NCBI GenBank assembly: GCA_023512635.1
Contig: JAILZF010000008.1
Coordinates: 1-34,312 of the forward strand
From: Alicyclobacillus sp.
Lineage (GTDB): Bacteria > Bacillota > Bacilli > Alicyclobacillales > Alicyclobacillaceae
Direction of reading: 5' to 3'
Length of the DNA stretch: 34,312 nt
The position numbers and the translations under genes were made by a program. Under the pieces are notes generated by a model. It was not told the DNA's origin, ran no database searches, and saw only the letters and a program-made list of their open reading frames with translations. Positions within the stretch are counted from its first letter, which is position 1; every line of letters begins with the position of its first letter. This document shows positions 31,870 to 34,312 of this stretch, one piece after another.

Positions 31870-32738
31870 GGCAGGTTCAGACGATTGCCGATTTGCGCAG
31901 CGCTGTCCAGGCTGCCCGCCAGCGTGGCCAAAGCGTGGGTTTGGTTCCCACCATGGGTTACCTGCACGCCGGCCACCTGGCCTTGGTTGACGCAGCGCGC
32001 CGTGACAACGAGCTGGTGGTGGTCAGCATCTTCGTCAATCCCTTGCAGTTCGGCCCCCGCGAAGACTTCGCGCGCTACCCGCGCGACTTGGCACGGGACG
32101 CCGCCTTGCTGCAAGAGCACGAGGTTGACCTGCTGTTTGCCCCGAGTGTCGAAGAGATGTATCCCCGGCCATTGGCCACGTTTGTCGAGGTCCCGGACCT
32201 CAGCCAGACACTGTGCGGGCGCAGCCGGCCCGGTCACTTCCGCGGCGTGGCCACGGTGGTGAGCAAACTGTTTCACCTTGTCCAGCCGGATCGCGCCTAC
32301 TTTGGTCAGAAAGACGGTCAACAGTTGGCCGTCATCCAGCGCATGGTGAGCGATTTGAACATCCCCGTGGAGGTCGTGGCGGTGCCCACGGTGCGTGAGC
32401 CGGACGGGTTGGCCATGAGCTCGCGCAACATTTACCTGTCAGCGGACGACCGCCGCCACGCCACCGTGTTGTACCGCGCCTTGCAGCACGCCAAGGCGCT
32501 GATCACAGACGGCGAGCGCGACGGCCGGCGCGTGGCTGCCGAGGTAGCGCAGAGGGTGGCTGCCGAACCCGGGGTGCGCCTGGATTATGCAGAAGTGGTG
32601 GACTGGGAGACCTTGCAGCCGGCAGACGTGCTGCAAGGCCGTGTGATGGTGGCGGTTGCTGCCTACGTGGGCCAGGCGCGTTTGATTGACAACCTGCAGC
32701 TGACTGTGCACGCGGACGGGCGGGTCACAGAACACTGA
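31866..32738 (+). CDS. panC: Pantothenate synthetase PanC
   Basis: Condenses pantoate and beta-alanine with ATP. The 290-aa sequence holds the nucleotidyltransferase marks VPTMGYLHAGHLALV (HIGH-like), SIFVNPLQFGPREDF, CGRSRPGHFRGVATVV, FGQKDGQQLAVI and the KMSKS-like AMSSRNIYLS. Coupled to panB by ATGA, with AAGGAGGG upstream. panD, which supplies beta-alanine and normally follows in Bacilli, is not here. Confidence 0.97.
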   Translation: MRQVQTIADLRSAVQAARQRGQSVGLVPTMGYLHAGHLALVDAARRDNELVVVSIFVNPLQFGPREDFARYPRDLARDAALLQEHEVDLLFAPSVEEMYPRPLATFVEVPDLSQTLCGRSRPGHFRGVATVVSKLFHLVQPDRAYFGQKDGQQLAVIQRMVSDLNIPVEVVAVPTVREPDGLAMSSRNIYLSADDRRHATVLYRALQHAKALITDGERDGRRVAAEVAQRVAAEPGVRLDYAEVVDWETLQPADVLQGRVMVAVAAYVGQARLIDNLQLTVHADGRVTEH

Positions 32739-32740
32739 AA

Positions 32741-32757
32741 GGGGCCGCCGTGGCCCC
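32741..32757. terminator. Short GC hairpin between convergent panC and galU
   Basis: GGGGCC-GCCGT-GGCCCC, perfect 6-bp stem just after the panC stop; on the minus strand it is followed by TTT only. Possibly a shared weak terminator. Confidence 0.45.
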
Positions 32758-32769
32758 GGTGCCCTGCCC

Positions 32770-33675
32770 TTACGCCGTTTCCGCAGACCGCGCCTGGCGG
32801 CCGTTGTCTTCTGCCGCCAGGCGCCGCACCAGCTGCTTCACGGCGTCGCGCAGCTCTGGTTGCGCCAAGGCCAGTTCCAGCGTCGCCTCAATGAAACCAA
32901 GCTTCTCACCCACGTCAAAACGCCGCCCCACAAACTCATACGCCGTCATGTCCTCTAAACGGCACAGTTCGTTGAGTGCGTCTGTGAGTTGAATCTCACC
33001 GCCCGCGCCAATCTCCCCGCGTTCCAAGTACTCAAACACCCTGGGTGTAAGAACATAGCGGCCAATGATGGCCAAATTCGACGGAGCGTGGTAAGGGTCA
33101 GGCTTTTCCACCAGGTTGCGTACACGTGAGCGGCGCGGCCCAATCGGCTCTGAGTCGACAATGCCGTAGCGCGACACTTGATCCCGCGGCACAGTCTGAA
33201 CACCAATCACCGACGCCCCCGTTTCTGCGTACACGTCCATCAACTGGCGCAAGCAGGGTACATCGCTGCAGACGATGTCGTCGCCGAGCAGTACCGCAAA
33301 CGGTTCATCCCCAATAAAGCGGCGTGCACACCACACCGCATGCCCCAACCCCAACGGTTGCTTTTGGCGTATGTAATGGATGTTTGCCATGTCGGTGATG
33401 CGTTGAATTTCACGCAATACCTCTGGCTTTTCTTTTTGCGTGAGCAACTCTTCTAACTCGACAGAGCGGTCAAAGTGGTCTTCAATCGCGCGCTTTCCCT
33501 TGCCTGTGACAATGATCAAGTCTTCGACGCCGGCTGCGACCGCTTCTTCGACGATGTACTGAATGGTGGGTTTGTCGACAATCGGCAGCATCTCTTTGGG
33601 CATCGCCTTGGTGGCAGGCAAAAACCGCGTGCCCAACCCTGCAGCCGGAATCACCGCTTTGCGAATGGGTTTCAT
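32770..33675 (-). CDS. galU: UTP-glucose-1-phosphate uridylyltransferase GalU
   Basis: Makes UDP-glucose for cell-surface polymers. The 301-aa protein has the nucleotidyltransferase start [21 protein letters not shown], the [15 protein letters not shown] segment, LLGDDIV, the uridine-site NLVEKPDP and [14 protein letters not shown]. The ATG ([10 protein letters not shown]) has AAAGGA upstream; the track start 21 codons earlier lies in the spacer. It follows the Nudix gene by about 50 nt. Confidence 0.96.
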   Translation of the reverse strand: MKPIRKAVIPAAGLGTRFLPATKAMPKEMLPIVDKPTIQYIVEEAVAAGVEDLIIVTGKGKRAIEDHFDRSVELEELLTQKEKPEVLREIQRITDMANIHYIRQKQPLGLGHAVWCARRFIGDEPFAVLLGDDIVCSDVPCLRQLMDVYAETGASVIGVQTVPRDQVSRYGIVDSEPIGPRRSRVRNLVEKPDPYHAPSNLAIIGRYVLTPRVFEYLERGEIGAGGEIQLTDALNELCRLEDMTAYEFVGRRFDVGEKLGFIEATLELALAQPELRDAVKQLVRRLAAEDNGRQARSAETA

Positions 33676-33727
33676 CCACCGCCGTCCTTTCTGCGCCGTT
33701 GCAACCCTCGCTTGTCCCCCACCGGCA

Positions 33728-34312
33728 TCATACCACACTCCTCACCAACTCCAAGAAGTGTTTCAGAATCCGCGCCGTCATGCCCCAAATGACGCGCTGG
33801 CCCGCCTCGTAGAAGTAGACCGTCCGCGTGATCTCCCGCCAGCGGTACATCGTCCCCCCCGGCAACAGGGACACCGGCAAATCTGGCGGCGGCTGCGGCA
33901 CAAAGCGCAGCGTGTAGGCGCGCGGCTGCAAAGCCAGCAATTCGCTAAGCGGCACAGTAAACACCTCGTGCACCTCAGCCGGGTTAGGTTGCAGCGGTCC
34001 GCTGTAACGCAACCGCCCTACCACCGGGAAGATCAAGGTCTGCGGCGACGCCACCAACACGTCGAGCGGTCCCAGACACTCGATATCGGACGGCGCAACC
34101 CGCAACTCCTCACACGTTTCGCGGACGGCCGCTGCGCTGACATCGGCGTCTTGTGCCTCCTCAAAACGCCCGCCTGGAAAACAGATCTCCCCCGCCTGGC
34201 GGCGCAAGGTAAACGCCCGCTGCTCAAACAGCACCTCGATGCACCCGGGCGTACGCTCCACCAATGGAATCAAGACGGCTGCCTGCAACAGCGGCGGTTC
34301 ACCAATAAATCC
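33728..34312 (-). CDS. Nudix hydrolase, CoA pyrophosphatase type (5' end off window)
   Basis: Likely splits CoA or acyl-CoA to phosphopantetheine and 3',5'-ADP. The Nudix box is complete: [24 protein letters not shown]. The preceding [18 protein letters not shown] is the UPF0035-like extension of NudL/YeaB CoA pyrophosphatases. The frame is open to the last base of the window ([18 protein letters not shown]), so the start is outside and the TTG used in the track is not the true start. 194 codons are visible. Confidence 0.92.
   Translation of the reverse strand, partial: GFIGEPPLLQAAVLIPLVERTPGCIEVLFEQRAFTLRRQAGEICFPGGRFEEAQDADVSAAAVRETCEELRVAPSDIECLGPLDVLVASPQTLIFPVVGRLRYSGPLQPNPAEVHEVFTVPLSELLALQPRAYTLRFVPQPPPDLPVSLLPGGTMYRWREITRTVYFYEAGQRVIWGMTARILKHFLELVRSVV

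Overview
The window is high-GC DNA (well above 60 percent G+C by eye), densely coded, and looks like a spore-forming Bacillota chromosome, probably a thermophilic or acidophilic Bacilli lineage such as the Alicyclobacillaceae. The main evidence is gene order. thiL-tsaE-tsaB-rimI-tsaD ... tatA-tatC-groES-groEL and acpS-(nnr)-LolA-like lipoprotein-ndoAI-ndoA both match Bacillus subtilis blocks. A CIRCE operator, DUF1450, DUF1659, DUF2922 and YjcZ-type proteins, and consistent AGGAGG ribosome binding sites point the same way. The species cannot be named from the sequence alone.

Region 1 (1-11 kb, all minus strand) is one long head-to-tail run. In transcription order it is thiL, tsaE, tsaB, rimI, tsaD (t6A tRNA modification and ribosomal acetylation), a PAP2 phosphatase, 5-formyl-THF cyclo-ligase, mobA, a MoeA-like protein and mobB (molybdenum cofactor), tatA and tatC (twin-arginine export), then CIRCE-controlled groES and groEL. 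Placing molybdenum cofactor genes beside Tat makes sense because exported molybdoenzymes fold in the cytoplasm before Tat transport.

Region 2 (11-19 kb) has a plus-strand DedA protein and a DUF1450 protein facing a minus-strand set: DUF2922, DUF1659, a class I glutamine-amidotransferase-like peptidase and a short-form S-adenosylhomocysteinase. After these come the NdoA/NdoAI toxin-antitoxin pair under a perfect sigma-A promoter, a LolA-like lipoprotein, a fused NAD(P)HX epimerase/dehydratase and acpS.

Region 3 (19-28 kb) is more accessory. It holds an unrecognised polytopic membrane protein, an orphan tandem-DUF190 protein, a two-helix membrane protein, methionine aminopeptidase, a YeiH-type exporter divergent from a CysL/YeiE-like LysR regulator, a ferritin-VIT1 fusion (MbfA type), an asparaginase and an MFS permease.

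Region 4 (28-34 kb) holds a DUF488 protein, a SelW-like Rdx selenoprotein read through an in-frame UGA (missed by the ORF track), a small Toprim protein, a Gly/Pro-rich protein, a YjcZ-like micropeptide, panB-panC, galU and a 5'-truncated Nudix hydrolase. The SelW-like gene is the main discovery. It has a CxxU redox motif, a hairpin placed correctly downstream of the UGA for a bacterial SECIS, a strong RBS, an extended -10 promoter and a strong terminator. No rRNA, tRNA, CRISPR array or insertion sequence was seen.
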